This document shows positions 1 through 7,965 of a stretch of DNA of 10,766 nucleotides, one piece after another. Origin of the DNA: Porticoccaceae bacterium (GTDB taxonomy: Bacteria; Pseudomonadota; Gammaproteobacteria; Pseudomonadales; Porticoccaceae); the NCBI GenBank assembly GCA_028822945.1, contig JAPKCN010000048.1, forward strand, positions 1 to 10,766. The letters run 5' to 3'. The stretch's first letter is position 1; each line of letters starts with the position of its first letter. The translations under genes were made by a program, and so were the position numbers. The notes below the pieces were generated by a model. The model was not told where the DNA came from and did not search any database. It worked only from the letters and a program-made list of their open reading frames with translations.

Positions 1-2385
1 CTCAGGTCGCGGTTTAGGCGCACGCGCAATCTGCGCAGTAGCAAATTTAACAGACAAATAGGGTTTCGGATCGCCAGTTTTAGAATATTGATAAAAATTA
101 CTTCTCTGCGTCGCCTCTATCAACTCCAAGTAAGCTCGCAAAACGTTGTCGTGACTAACATTTTTTACAGCGTCCAAACAACTCAATATACGTACCTTGA
201 TCTGCCCAGCACGCTCGTCATCGGCGCCGAATACGACTTGGTTGGGATCAAAGAATGTCCTAAACAAGGTCACTAGATCCGCGCAGATGTGATGGTGTTC
301 GGCCAGAGTGTCAGCTATGAAATCCTGGCTGTAAGACACGCCTAACTGCTTTAGGTAACGGGCGTACAGGCGCAATAAAGCGACACTATGCCAATCCAGA
401 CCGACAGCGATAACTAGTCGGTTAAATCGGTCGTTCTCACTATTGCCCGCCCATATAGATAACAATGCAGAGCTGAAGTCAGTGGAAATTTGATTACTAT
501 CTATACTGATATCGAGGGTAGTTGCGAGAGAGAAATCCTGCACCCAGATAACGCCACTCTCGCGTAGCGAGATTTCATAGGGTCGCTCCATCAGCACCCT
601 AAAACCCATATTCTCTAATACCGGAATCATGTCCGACAACGCTACTGGTTGCTCTCGATGAAAAAGTTTTAGATTTAAGTCGTCGTCGATTTCCGAGGAG
701 CGCAGGTCGATACCCAATGCCGAGGTGCTCGACCAGTTTTCTAGTAGATAAACGTCGTTTAGTGCCTGTAACGGGCTGTACTGCTCTTTATACGATTCCG
801 AAAATGCTCGAGAAAATCTCCGCACTAGAGCCGAGCCCCGATGCACTCCAAACTTGTCGTTGGCGACCTCAGAAAAATCATTATTCCAATTTGAAGTAAT
901 ATGGCCGACGAGGGCCTCGAGCTCGAAAGTATTAATCTTAACCGCTGCAGTCGGCGATACCGGAAATAATAAATGAATACGCACCAGCATCGATTCAGGT
1001 AGAAAAAAACTTGTGAACGCACTCTCGCCTGCGCCGAGGTATTCCTCAAATGTGCGCTGAATTCTTTCCCGCACCCGAGTGTTAAACAGTTCGCGTGGAA
1101 TAAATACCAAACAACTGACAAACTTCTCAAATCGATCGCGGTGAGTAAATACACGCGTCGCGTTGCGCTCATAAATTTGCCAGATACCGATCAGAGTTTC
1201 GAGTAACTCGTCCGCCGGCGTTTGCAACATTTCGTCTCTCGGATAGGTGTCAGCGATGCTGCGCAATGCCTTGTAATCATGGCTTCCAGCAGCAAATCCT
1301 GCGCGCCCGAGAAGCCACTCAACACGACTTCGCAATATCGGTATACGCGAGCTATTTGAGGAGTAAAACTGCGAACTATGGAGTCCCATAAAGCGTAACT
1401 CTCCGACCGCCCCGCCACTTTCGTCAAAGCGCTTGACCACCACGTAGTGAGCGTAGCCGCTGCGATGTATGTGCGAGCGTCGCGAAGAGGTCGCAAAACT
1501 AAGAATTTGCTCATGGCGATAGAGTTGTTGGACACCCTCACTGAGTTGATCAAGCGGCTTCACTAACAGTTGGTTGTCGCTGTTCGAAAATAGACCAAGG
1601 CGGCTATTTTCAATTTCACTCAATATCTGCACCCCGTCTCGTTGCTGCAGAGAAAAACCAATACTACCTAAAAAAACAAATGCTACATCGTACATCCATC
1701 GCAAAAATGCCACACTCTCAGCGCGTTCATCGCAGTCTGGGGCGAGTCGCTCGATGTCGTCGATGACCTTCGATAATTCGTCACGCATACTGTTAAAATC
1801 GCCGACGATCAAGTCTATGTCGTGCAAAACGCCAACTAGTCGCTGGCGGATTGGCTCTATTTCCTCGATCTCTCGGGGTTCAATTTCAACCGTTATAAGA
1901 GCTTCTAATAGCGCCCCCACCACTTCCTCAGTAGTTATCGAAATAGCCGCACCATGCCCGTCGCGCTCGATCCAAAGCGGTGTGCTACGAAGATTATAGA
2001 TGGTCGGCCCCTCAGCATTCAACGCTAAGCGCAAAGAGTCGACCAAAAAAGGTCTATCCGGCCCATTGACATAGATCAGCGTGTGCTGACTCTCCCATCC
2101 ATGGAGTGCATGCGTGGGATTGTATATCTCGACCTGTCCGGTGTAATTACCGTCCGCAAAACTCTCGGCAGCCGGCGTGCAGATCACGCGATAGAGACCA
2201 TAAAGATTCCAGAAAATCATCTCAAGCGGCCTATTCAAATAATCTATATCGAGGTGTTCCTGCACCGCATGATCGATAAAAGAATCAAATAAAGGCTGCT
2301 CACAATCGTCTACATACTGGAGTGATAGAGCCCGCAGCGCCTGAAGTAAGTGTTGCTTATTATTGTTGTCTTTTTGCATATCCAT
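1..2385 (-). CDS. gdhB: NAD-specific glutamate dehydrogenase, L180 class (N-terminal 795 codons, partial)
   Basis: Catalyses NAD-dependent oxidative deamination of glutamate to 2-oxoglutarate and ammonia in the cytoplasm. I translated the minus strand from the ATG at 2385 to the left edge and found 795 codons with no stop. Family landmarks appear in order: an ACT-like segment with PDRPFLVDSL at residues 109-118, RFEKFVSCLVFIPRE at about 418-432, LSDMIPVLENMGFRVL at 583-598 followed by ERPYEI, a GNSENDRFNRLV segment near 647-658, and KPYLSVKF at 774-781. The last leads into the catalytic core, which lies outside the window. Family members are about 1600 residues, so roughly half is visible. 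What is present is the regulatory ACT-rich half, which in this family is linked to allosteric control and oligomerisation. A second in-frame ATG lies two codons in, at 2379. An in-frame TAA upstream, near 2418, limits how far the start could move. The gene is divergent from the MoxR operon and nothing looks broken. The symbol follows Pseudomonas usage. Confidence 0.95.
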   Translation of the reverse strand, partial: MDMQKDNNNKQHLLQALRALSLQYVDDCEQPLFDSFIDHAVQEHLDIDYLNRPLEMIFWNLYGLYRVICTPAAESFADGNYTGQVEIYNPTHALHGWESQHTLIYVNGPDRPFLVDSLRLALNAEGPTIYNLRSTPLWIERDGHGAAISITTEEVVGALLEALITVEIEPREIEEIEPIRQRLVGVLHDIDLIVGDFNSMRDELSKVIDDIERLAPDCDERAESVAFLRWMYDVAFVFLGSIGFSLQQRDGVQILSEIENSRLGLFSNSDNQLLVKPLDQLSEGVQQLYRHEQILSFATSSRRSHIHRSGYAHYVVVKRFDESGGAVGELRFMGLHSSQFYSSNSSRIPILRSRVEWLLGRAGFAAGSHDYKALRSIADTYPRDEMLQTPADELLETLIGIWQIYERNATRVFTHRDRFEKFVSCLVFIPRELFNTRVRERIQRTFEEYLGAGESAFTSFFLPESMLVRIHLLFPVSPTAAVKINTFELEALVGHITSNWNNDFSEVANDKFGVHRGSALVRRFSRAFSESYKEQYSPLQALNDVYLLENWSSTSALGIDLRSSEIDDDLNLKLFHREQPVALSDMIPVLENMGFRVLMERPYEISLRESGVIWVQDFSLATTLDISIDSNQISTDFSSALLSIWAGNSENDRFNRLVIAVGLDWHSVALLRLYARYLKQLGVSYSQDFIADTLAEHHHICADLVTLFRTFFDPNQVVFGADDERAGQIKVRILSCLDAVKNVSHDNVLRAYLELIEATQRSNFYQYSKTGDPKPYLSVKFATAQIARAPKPRPE

Positions 2386-2451
2386 AGCTAATTTCTGCGA
2401 CCCTACATGAGTTTGTTATCCTATAGTACTACAACGAGAACCCACAGGTTT

Positions 2452-2467
2452 GTCGGCGTTATCCGAC
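2452..2467. promoter_or_regulatory. Short palindrome in the divergent intergenic region (possible operator)
   Basis: GTCGG and CCGAC form a 5-bp inverted repeat around a 6-base centre. It lies between the start of the glutamate dehydrogenase gene (minus strand) and the MoxR operon (plus strand). Its position would suit a regulator binding site serving one or both genes. No T-run follows, so it is not an intrinsic terminator. A repeat this short can occur by chance, and I do not recognise the binding motif. Confidence 0.2.
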
Positions 2468-2559
2468 TGCACCAGACGTTTTGTTCTATGCAAATCATGC
2501 GCCGATTGGGCATTCTTTTCACCGAACACGACTATATAACTGTAATAGGGTGAAATGCG

Positions 2560-2589
2560 TTGCAAACAGGCTTTTAGCGGCGCTATAAA
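2560..2589 (+). promoter_or_regulatory. Candidate sigma70-type promoter for the moxR-bat operon
   Basis: TTGCAA (2560-2565) and TATAAA (2584-2589) are separated by 18 bases and match the -35 and -10 consensus at 4/6 and 5/6 positions. Transcription would begin near 2596, leaving a leader of about 70 bases before the TTG start at 2669. This placement agrees with the choice of TTG 2669 over the ATG at 2555, because the ATG would not be on the transcript. A weaker AT-rich stretch at 2533-2546 (TATATAAC, TGTAAT) lies further upstream but has no good -35 partner. Confidence 0.4.
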
Positions 2590-2668
2590 TGGCTTAAAAT
2601 CACGCTACGAAATGGCCGGCAGTGGATACTATTTGGGCGGCGTAAAATATCGATATAGGAGAAATGCT

Positions 2669-3622
2669 TTGCAACCGCGGATCAAGCAATTACAAACTTG
2701 GCTGAGTAACAAAATCGTCGGCCAAAAGGCGCTGGTAGAGCGATTAATGATCGCACTCTTAGCCGATGGTCACCTGTTGGTGGAAGGCGCCCCGGGGCTT
2801 GCCAAAACTAAGGCTATAAAAACCCTCGCTGAGGGATTGGAAGCAGATTTTCATCGCGTGCAGTTCACCCCAGACCTGCTGCCTGCAGATATCACTGGGA
2901 GCGATATCTACCGCCCCCAAGAGGGCAACTTTGAGTTTCAAGCGGGACCGCTATTCCATAATTTAGTGCTTGCCGATGAGATAAACCGCGCACCGGCGAA
3001 AGTTCAATCAGCACTCCTAGAAGCGATGGCTGAGCGCCAAATCACAGTCGGCAAAAACACCTATCCACTGCCAGATTTATTTCTCGTAATGGCGACCCAG
3101 AATCCGATCGAACAAGAAGGCACCTACCCCCTGCCAGAAGCGCAGATGGATAGGTTTTTAATGCATGTAATGGTCGATTATCCAGCTCCGCAAACCGAAC
3201 AATTGATTCTCGAACTATCCCGTCAAGAGACCTTAAAAACAGCCGGCGCAAGCATTGTTAAAATTGATCAAGACACGCTATTTACTGCACGCAAGCAAGT
3301 CTTGCAGGTACATATGGCAGCGCCTGTAGAAGATTATTTAATACAAATAATACTCGCCACCCGCAACAGCGGCGACTACGGTGGCGATCTTGCCGACTGG
3401 CTCGACTATGGCGCCAGTCCGCGCGCAACGATAGCACTCGACAGATGTAGTCGCGCGCTCGCATGGCTCAACCATCGCGATTATGTCACACCAGATGACA
3501 TCCGCAGTGTTGCTCACGACATCCTCAGACATCGACTGATACTGAGTTTCGAGGCTGAAGCGGCAGGTATTTCAGCCAATCGAGTCATCGATCTGTTATT
3601 GCGCACCGTGCCATCGGCGTAG
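2669..3622 (+). CDS. moxR: MoxR family AAA+ ATPase
   Basis: AAA+ chaperone-like ATPase, expected to form cytoplasmic hexamers and to act with VWA-domain partners on protein or complex maturation. With the TTG start it has 317 residues, normal for the family. Visible motifs are IVGQ near residue 16, Walker A GAPGLAKT (40-47), Walker B LVLADE (99-104, Asp103 and Glu104), sensor-1 ATQNP (142-146), the EGTYPLPEAQMDRFL segment (150-164), and a sensor-2 type GASPRAT in the C-terminal lid. The reading frame is open back to an ATG at 2555, which would add 38 residues, and to another ATG at 2612. I chose TTG 2669 because AGGAG sits 7 bases upstream, homologues begin about 16-17 residues before the I(V/L)GQ motif, and the extension has no family character. 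First gene of the operon; the DUF58 gene starts within 10 bases of its stop. Confidence 0.93.
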   Translation: MQPRIKQLQTWLSNKIVGQKALVERLMIALLADGHLLVEGAPGLAKTKAIKTLAEGLEADFHRVQFTPDLLPADITGSDIYRPQEGNFEFQAGPLFHNLVLADEINRAPAKVQSALLEAMAERQITVGKNTYPLPDLFLVMATQNPIEQEGTYPLPEAQMDRFLMHVMVDYPAPQTEQLILELSRQETLKTAGASIVKIDQDTLFTARKQVLQVHMAAPVEDYLIQIILATRNSGDYGGDLADWLDYGASPRATIALDRCSRALAWLNHRDYVTPDDIRSVAHDILRHRLILSFEAEAAGISANRVIDLLLRTVPSA

Positions 3623-3631
3623 GTCATTGTG

Positions 3632-4573
3632 ATGCAAGAGACTATTAAACCCTCGGAAAACTTAGTTACGGCAAGTATCCAAGAAATGATTAGGTTGCGC
3701 TACGCGGCGCGAGAACTGAATAACTTCCCCAACCTACTAGCACGACAGGCTACCGCAGGAGGCCATCGCTCGCGTTTTCGGGGCCGCGGCATGGATTTTG
3801 ATGAAGTGCGAATTTACCAGCCTGGAGACGACGTCAGAACTATCGACTGGCGCGTCACAGCACGTACCCAAATACCCCACACAAAAGTATTTACCGAAGA
3901 GCGCGAGCGACCGATTTTAGTGATATGTGATCTACGCGGTTCAATGTTTTTTGGCAGTCAACGACTAAAGTCGGTTGTCGCCTGTGAGATTTCAGCGGCA
4001 CTGGCGTGGGCCGGAATAGCCGCCAACGACCGCGCCGGCGGCCTAGTCTTCGGTCAACAACGGCAGGTAGATATTAAGTCTCAGCGCAGCCATCATGCGG
4101 TATTACAGTATATTCATGCGTTGCGAGATTTTAGCGCAGAGCTATTAGAGATTCGCTCAGAGCGCTACTCTCTGGCCGAAATTCTCGAGGAGTCGAGGCG
4201 TTTTGTGCTGCCTGGATCGACACTCTTTATTGTCAGTGATTTCTACGATTTCGACCGGGCATGCCACCGCCATCTATTTGAATTGGCTCGACACGGGAAT
4301 CTCAACTTATGCCACGTTTTTGATCCATTGGAGGCCGAGTTACCACCGCCTTCAGTTTACGCAGTGAGCGACGGCGAAAGTCAGATCCTACTCGACAGTC
4401 GCAGTACCGAACTGCGCCGCCACTATGCCGTTGCCTACCAAAAGCGCTGTGACGATCTGCGGGCTGCGAGTGAGCGATTAGCCGCTGGATTATTGAGCTT
4501 TAGTACCGCAGAAAACGTGTTTGCGACTCTCGGACGCGCCTATGGCAAACGCCATAGTCGCATGAGACGCTAA
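3632..4573 (+). CDS. DUF58 domain-containing protein (VWA-like partner of MoxR)
   Basis: Soluble protein of 313 residues with the DUF58 core, carrying the hallmark run FDEVRIYQPGDDVRTIDW followed by ARTQIPHTKVFTEERERP. DUF58 proteins are the usual second gene after moxR and have a VWA-like fold; their biochemical role is unknown. The expected metal-site (MIDAS) position reads DLRGSMFFGS at about residues 100-109. The first Asp is kept, but the spacing is D-x-x-x-S rather than D-x-S-x-S. A later VSDFYDFD segment would sit near the third MIDAS loop. The protein has no signal peptide or membrane helix, so it is probably cytoplasmic. GTG 3629 directly precedes ATG 3632; I prefer the ATG, which lies 8 bases after an AGG that overlaps the moxR stop. 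The gene ends 14 bases before the DUF4381 start, and a four-codon reading frame spans that gap. Confidence 0.92.
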   Translation: MQETIKPSENLVTASIQEMIRLRYAARELNNFPNLLARQATAGGHRSRFRGRGMDFDEVRIYQPGDDVRTIDWRVTARTQIPHTKVFTEERERPILVICDLRGSMFFGSQRLKSVVACEISAALAWAGIAANDRAGGLVFGQQRQVDIKSQRSHHAVLQYIHALRDFSAELLEIRSERYSLAEILEESRRFVLPGSTLFIVSDFYDFDRACHRHLFELARHGNLNLCHVFDPLEAELPPPSVYAVSDGESQILLDSRSTELRRHYAVAYQKRCDDLRAASERLAAGLLSFSTAENVFATLGRAYGKRHSRMRR

Positions 4574-4588
4574 ATGAGCAGTCGGTAA
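4574..4588 (+). other. Four-codon minicistron bridging the DUF58-DUF4381 gap
   Basis: The DUF58 stop TAA is immediately followed by ATG AGC AGT CGG TAA. That last TAA shares its final A with the ATG of the DUF4381 gene (TAATG). Read literally, a ribosome finishing DUF58 could restart at once on MSSR, stop, and restart again on DUF4381. The DUF4381 start has no clear Shine-Dalgarno sequence of its own, which would fit coupled reinitiation. With only four codons, chance is a serious alternative. Confidence 0.25.
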
Positions 4589-5094
4589 TGAATAACGAAG
4601 ACCCCCTATCCGAACTGCGCGACATTCACTTGCCTGACGCAATTTCTATGTGGCCACCGGCACCAGGCTGGTTTTTGATCATTGCCCTCGCCATAATTGC
4701 CCTACTTTGGCTGGTCCGGAAACTCAGTCACCGCCATCGGTCGCGGCTCTACCGTCGGCAAGCTTTGCAACAATTACAGCTCATCATCGATCAGGACATT
4801 CCCAGTTGGCAATTGCAGCAACTCTTTACACTATTACGCCAAACCGCACATAGCATTTATGAGGCCGCAGACACCAGCAGCCTCGGCGTCGACGATTTCA
4901 TTAATTTTTTGCAGTCGACCAGTCATTCGCACCTATTCGATTGCGATCGAAAGTCACTGAAAATGGCGCTATATGCCTCGACAGATGAGGAAAAAATAGG
5001 CGATTACCAGCAACTTTGTAGCGTCATTGCCCGCGATACTCGGCACTGGATTCTTCAGCATCGTATTAGCTTGTCGGGCACCAAGACATGTTGA
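4588..5094 (+). CDS. DUF4381 domain-containing membrane protein
   Basis: Protein of 168 residues with the characteristic DUF4381 opening: DPLSELRDIHLPD at residues 5-17, then MWPPAPGW at 21-28. A single hydrophobic helix follows at about 28-44, then a basic stretch (RKLSHRHRSRLYRRQ), so the rest should be cytoplasmic. The C-terminal part is alpha-helical, with a conserved-looking LLRQTAHSIY segment. No enzymatic motif is seen. The family is found almost only between DUF58 and BatA-like genes in proteobacterial MoxR operons, so a structural or adaptor role in the membrane complex is likely but unproven. The start codon overlaps the stop of a four-codon reading frame by TAATG. The end overlaps the next gene by 7 bases, indicating translational coupling. 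Confidence 0.9.
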   Translation: MNNEDPLSELRDIHLPDAISMWPPAPGWFLIIALAIIALLWLVRKLSHRHRSRLYRRQALQQLQLIIDQDIPSWQLQQLFTLLRQTAHSIYEAADTSSLGVDDFINFLQSTSHSHLFDCDRKSLKMALYASTDEEKIGDYQQLCSVIARDTRHWILQHRISLSGTKTC

Positions 5095-6080
5095 GCCTGC
5101 TATGGCCTTGGATTTTAGCGCTCGCGCCACTGCCGTTAATCTATCGTGTGCTGCGCCGTCCGCAACCCCTAGAGGTGGCAGCATTGAGAGCGCCAATGCT
5201 AGTTCAGGCGGCCAATCATCAACCCACGATCGCTCGCAGCCAATGGCGCAAGCGATTTCTTTTTATAACCTTATTACTCTGCTGGCTGTCGACACTTGTG
5301 GCCCTTTCGCAGCCTGTATGGGTCGGTGAGCCCGTTGCAATTCCAACAAGTGGTCGCGATATTCTGTTGGCGGTCGACATTTCGGGCAGTATGGAACGCG
5401 ACGACATGCAACTCGGCGGCCGTAAGGTCAATCGCCTGGTTGCAGTTAAATCGGTAGTCGGCGACTTTGTGGTGGAACGCAAGGGTGATCGCCTTGGATT
5501 AATCTTATTTGGCGAAAAAGCCTATCTTCAAACACCGCTAACATTCGACCGACAAACCATGCAAACGCTATTAAATGAAGCACAAATTGGCTTTGCCGGT
5601 CAGGGTACAGCTATAGGCGACGCAATCGGTGTTGCTATCAAGCGTCTACAAGAGCGCCCTGAGAATCATCGCGTTCTCATTTTACTTACCGATGGCGCCA
5701 ACAACTCCGGTCAATTAGACCCACTTAAAGCCGCTAACCTTGCAGCCCTCGCCAGTGTAAAGATATATACCATTGGCATCGGCGCCGAGAGCCAAGAAGA
5801 ATGGGGGCTGTTTGGCCGCCAAATCACCAACCCATCAGCCGATCTGGATGAGGATACTCTAACTGAAATTGCGGTTATCACCGGCGGTAATTACTTTCGT
5901 GCGCGGAATCCATCCGAATTGCTGGCTATTTACGAGCGACTCAATGAACTGGAACCTATAGATCAATCGTCCGAGACAATCCGGCCCGTTGCATCACTTT
6001 TTTACTGGCCTTTGGGATTCGCTTTTTTACTTGCGCTATGCCTAGCCTTGACAAATAGTCGCCGGAGTATACATGCCTGA
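5088..6080 (+). CDS. batA: BatA-like VWA domain membrane protein
   Basis: Inner-membrane protein of 330 residues that should present a VWA domain as partner of the MoxR ATPase. The N-terminus (LLWPWILALAPLPLIYRV) is the BatA-type first helix, a second helix lies at about 57-75, and the last helix is at about 304-321. The VWA domain between them has a complete MIDAS: DISGS (Asp97, Ser99, Ser101), Thr174 in GQGTAIGDAIG, and Asp202 in LLTDGANN, so metal binding is likely. The start at 5088 is fixed by the N-terminal helix. It overlaps the DUF4381 stop by 7 bases and has no strong Shine-Dalgarno, so translation is probably coupled. The following gene overlaps its stop by 8 bases. Naming follows the Bacteroides aerotolerance (Bat) operon; a role in oxygen tolerance here is not shown. 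Confidence 0.93.
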   Translation: MLSLLWPWILALAPLPLIYRVLRRPQPLEVAALRAPMLVQAANHQPTIARSQWRKRFLFITLLLCWLSTLVALSQPVWVGEPVAIPTSGRDILLAVDISGSMERDDMQLGGRKVNRLVAVKSVVGDFVVERKGDRLGLILFGEKAYLQTPLTFDRQTMQTLLNEAQIGFAGQGTAIGDAIGVAIKRLQERPENHRVLILLTDGANNSGQLDPLKAANLAALASVKIYTIGIGAESQEEWGLFGRQITNPSADLDEDTLTEIAVITGGNYFRARNPSELLAIYERLNELEPIDQSSETIRPVASLFYWPLGFAFLLALCLALTNSRRSIHA

Positions 6081-7965
6081 GACACTCGCCGATTTCCATT
6101 TCTTGCGTCCTATGTGGTTCCTCGGCATGCTGCCGGTGGTCGTCATTTGGTTACATTACCGATGGCAAGCAAAGAGCGTTGGTAATTGGCAAAAGCTAAT
6201 CAATCCGGCACTGCTGCCTTATTTAATCCACGGCGACCAAAGAATTTCAAAACGGACAGCTTTGCCAAACTGGCTAGCTTGGTGCGCCGCTTGGATGGTC
6301 GCATGCACGGCACTAGCAGGGCCAACTTGGCTCCAACTGCCACAACCGGTCCACAAACAGGAATCCGCGGTGATAGTGATTTTGGATCTATCTCCATCGA
6401 TGCTAGCAGAGGATATCGTGCCAAGTAGGCTGGTGCGAGCACGCTATAAATTAATCGATATACTCGACAAGCGCAGCGAGGGATATACTGCTCTAGTCGT
6501 CTACTCGGGTAGTGCCCACGTAGTTTCACCGCTAACCGAGGACAAAAATACCATCATCAGCATAGTGCCTTCTCTAACGCCAGGGCTCATGCCAAACTAC
6601 GGTAGCGAAGTGGAGGACGCAATAGAAAGTGCGCTAAAACTTGGAAGAAATGCCGGCTTTGAGCGCGGAGATCTGATCTTGATCACCGATGGAGTAGCCC
6701 CCGGAGCTATTCGAGCGATCGGGCGATCGCTGCGCGAGGCCGAGTCATATCGCCTTTCTATACTGGGCGTTGGCACCGCCGAGGGGGCGCCAATACCGCT
6801 TGCATATGGTGGTTTTTTAAAAGGAGATCAAGGCAATATTTTAGTGCCGAAGCTTGAATCTTCAATCCTTCGACAACTTGCTGTAAACCACCAAGGCATT
6901 TACCGTTCACTGAGTAATGATGACCGAGATATCGATGCATTGTTAGCCGTAACAAATGAGATTATTGCCGACAAAACACGTCAAACAGACCGTACCTTTG
7001 ATCTCTGGGACGACCGCGGCTACTGGCTTATCTTCTTGTTGCTGCCCTTTATTATCAGTGCCTTTCGGCGCGGTACGCTGATATTGTTGTGCGTGGCACC
7101 TATGCTTTATCCACACAAGAGCATAGCATTTGAATGGATTGATCTTTGGCGGAGTAGTGATCAGCAAGCGGCCGAGGCATTTAATGACGGCGATGCGGCC
7201 GCAGCCCAAGCGTTGTTTGATCATCCTCAGTGGCGCGCCAGCGCCGCCTACCGCGCTGGCGACTACGCTAGTGCCGCTGGAGACTTTGGTCGGCCAGAAG
7301 ACGCCGGCAATGCCGACAATTACTACAACCGAGGAAATAGTCTAGCCAAAACTGGCGACTTACAAGCCGCTATCGATGCCTATCAACAAGCATTGGAACT
7401 CGAACCTGAATCCGCTGATAGCCTGCACAATAAAGAGCTGATAGAGAACCTTTTAAAGCAGCAGCAGAAACAGAAACAGGAGCAAGAGCAAGAGCAAGAG
7501 CAAGAGCAAGAGCAAGAGCCACAAAATAACGATCGAAAAGAGCATACACAAGATCAAAAAGAAAAATCAGCAGACGACCCGGGATCGCAAGGCGAGAGCG
7601 AGGATCGATCTGGCGATGCTGAAAGTGCTAATCCCTCGTCATCCGCGGAGCCATCATCGTCAGATGCCGATTCGGAGGCAAACAAAAATGACTATGAGCG
7701 CGGTCGAGATGGCTCAACTCCCCCTGACAATAAACCGCAAGAGGCCTCGGATAGCGACTCACAAAAAACTGAGCAACCGACTGATGCATTACAAGATAGC
7801 CCGGAGGAGCGTCAGGCCCAACAGGAACTCGAACAGTTACTGCGAAGCGTACCTGACGATCCCGGCGGTTTATTGCGTGCAAAATTTAAATTTCAAGCAC
7901 GCCAGCGAGCCAATCAGCCGCGGCGACCCCGACCACCCAACGACGAATCATCGGAGCGCTATTAA
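6073..7965 (+). CDS. batB: BatB-BatC fusion: VWA domain, TPR and charged disordered tail
   Basis: A 630-residue inner-membrane protein. Helices at about 12-28 and 67-84 open a BatB-type region (FHFLRPMWFLGMLP). The VWA domain follows with MIDAS DLSPS (Asp105, Ser107, Ser109) and LITDG (Asp206); the middle loop reads YGSEVEDAI, with Ser178 where BatA has Thr. A hydrophobic pair lies at 317-346. BatC-like tetratricopeptide helices follow, including NYYNRGNSLAKTGDLQAAID at 417-436. Residues 463-575 are low-complexity and charged, starting with a Gln/Glu tract encoded by (GAGCAA)6. A conserved-looking C-terminal motif, LLRSVPDDPGGLLRAKFKFQ, lies at 589-608. In Bacteroides batB and batC are separate; the fused form is usual in gammaproteobacteria. 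A good Shine-Dalgarno (GGAG, 5 bases upstream) precedes ATG 6073, which overlaps the BatA stop by 8 bases. Confidence 0.93.
   Translation: MPETLADFHFLRPMWFLGMLPVVVIWLHYRWQAKSVGNWQKLINPALLPYLIHGDQRISKRTALPNWLAWCAAWMVACTALAGPTWLQLPQPVHKQESAVIVILDLSPSMLAEDIVPSRLVRARYKLIDILDKRSEGYTALVVYSGSAHVVSPLTEDKNTIISIVPSLTPGLMPNYGSEVEDAIESALKLGRNAGFERGDLILITDGVAPGAIRAIGRSLREAESYRLSILGVGTAEGAPIPLAYGGFLKGDQGNILVPKLESSILRQLAVNHQGIYRSLSNDDRDIDALLAVTNEIIADKTRQTDRTFDLWDDRGYWLIFLLLPFIISAFRRGTLILLCVAPMLYPHKSIAFEWIDLWRSSDQQAAEAFNDGDAAAAQALFDHPQWRASAAYRAGDYASAAGDFGRPEDAGNADNYYNRGNSLAKTGDLQAAIDAYQQALELEPESADSLHNKELIENLLKQQQKQKQEQEQEQEQEQEQEPQNNDRKEHTQDQKEKSADDPGSQGESEDRSGDAESANPSSSAEPSSSDADSEANKNDYERGRDGSTPPDNKPQEASDSDSQKTEQPTDALQDSPEERQAQQELEQLLRSVPDDPGGLLRAKFKFQARQRANQPRRPRPPNDESSERY
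7480..7519 (+). repeat. (GAGCAA)6 hexanucleotide microsatellite inside the BatB-BatC gene
   Basis: Six perfect GAGCAA units occupy 7480-7515, with a partial GAGC to 7519. The repeat is in frame and encodes six Glu-Gln pairs at residues 470-481, after a less regular CAG/AAA-rich stretch coding KQQQKQKQ. Because each unit is two codons, slippage would change length without breaking the frame. The tract opens the disordered linker between the TPR and the conserved C-terminal motif. Confidence 0.9.

Noticed and set aside
717..2292. Several reading frames of 60-140 codons on either strand within the glutamate dehydrogenase gene
   Set aside because: They lie inside the uninterrupted minus-strand dehydrogenase frame, which has clear family motifs; their products have no recognisable domains.
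2555..2668. 38-residue N-terminal extension of MoxR from ATG 2555
   Set aside because: It is not like the family, would begin upstream of the best promoter candidate's start point, and lacks the good Shine-Dalgarno that TTG 2669 has.
5027..5482. Overlapping 75-100 codon frames at the DUF4381-batA junction, on both strands
   Set aside because: The two real genes are identified by family motifs and overlap each other by 7 bases; the extra frames are composition-driven shadows.
7457..7519. CRISPR-like or mobile repeat
   Set aside because: The units are contiguous hexamers without spacers, in frame with the protein; it is a coding microsatellite.
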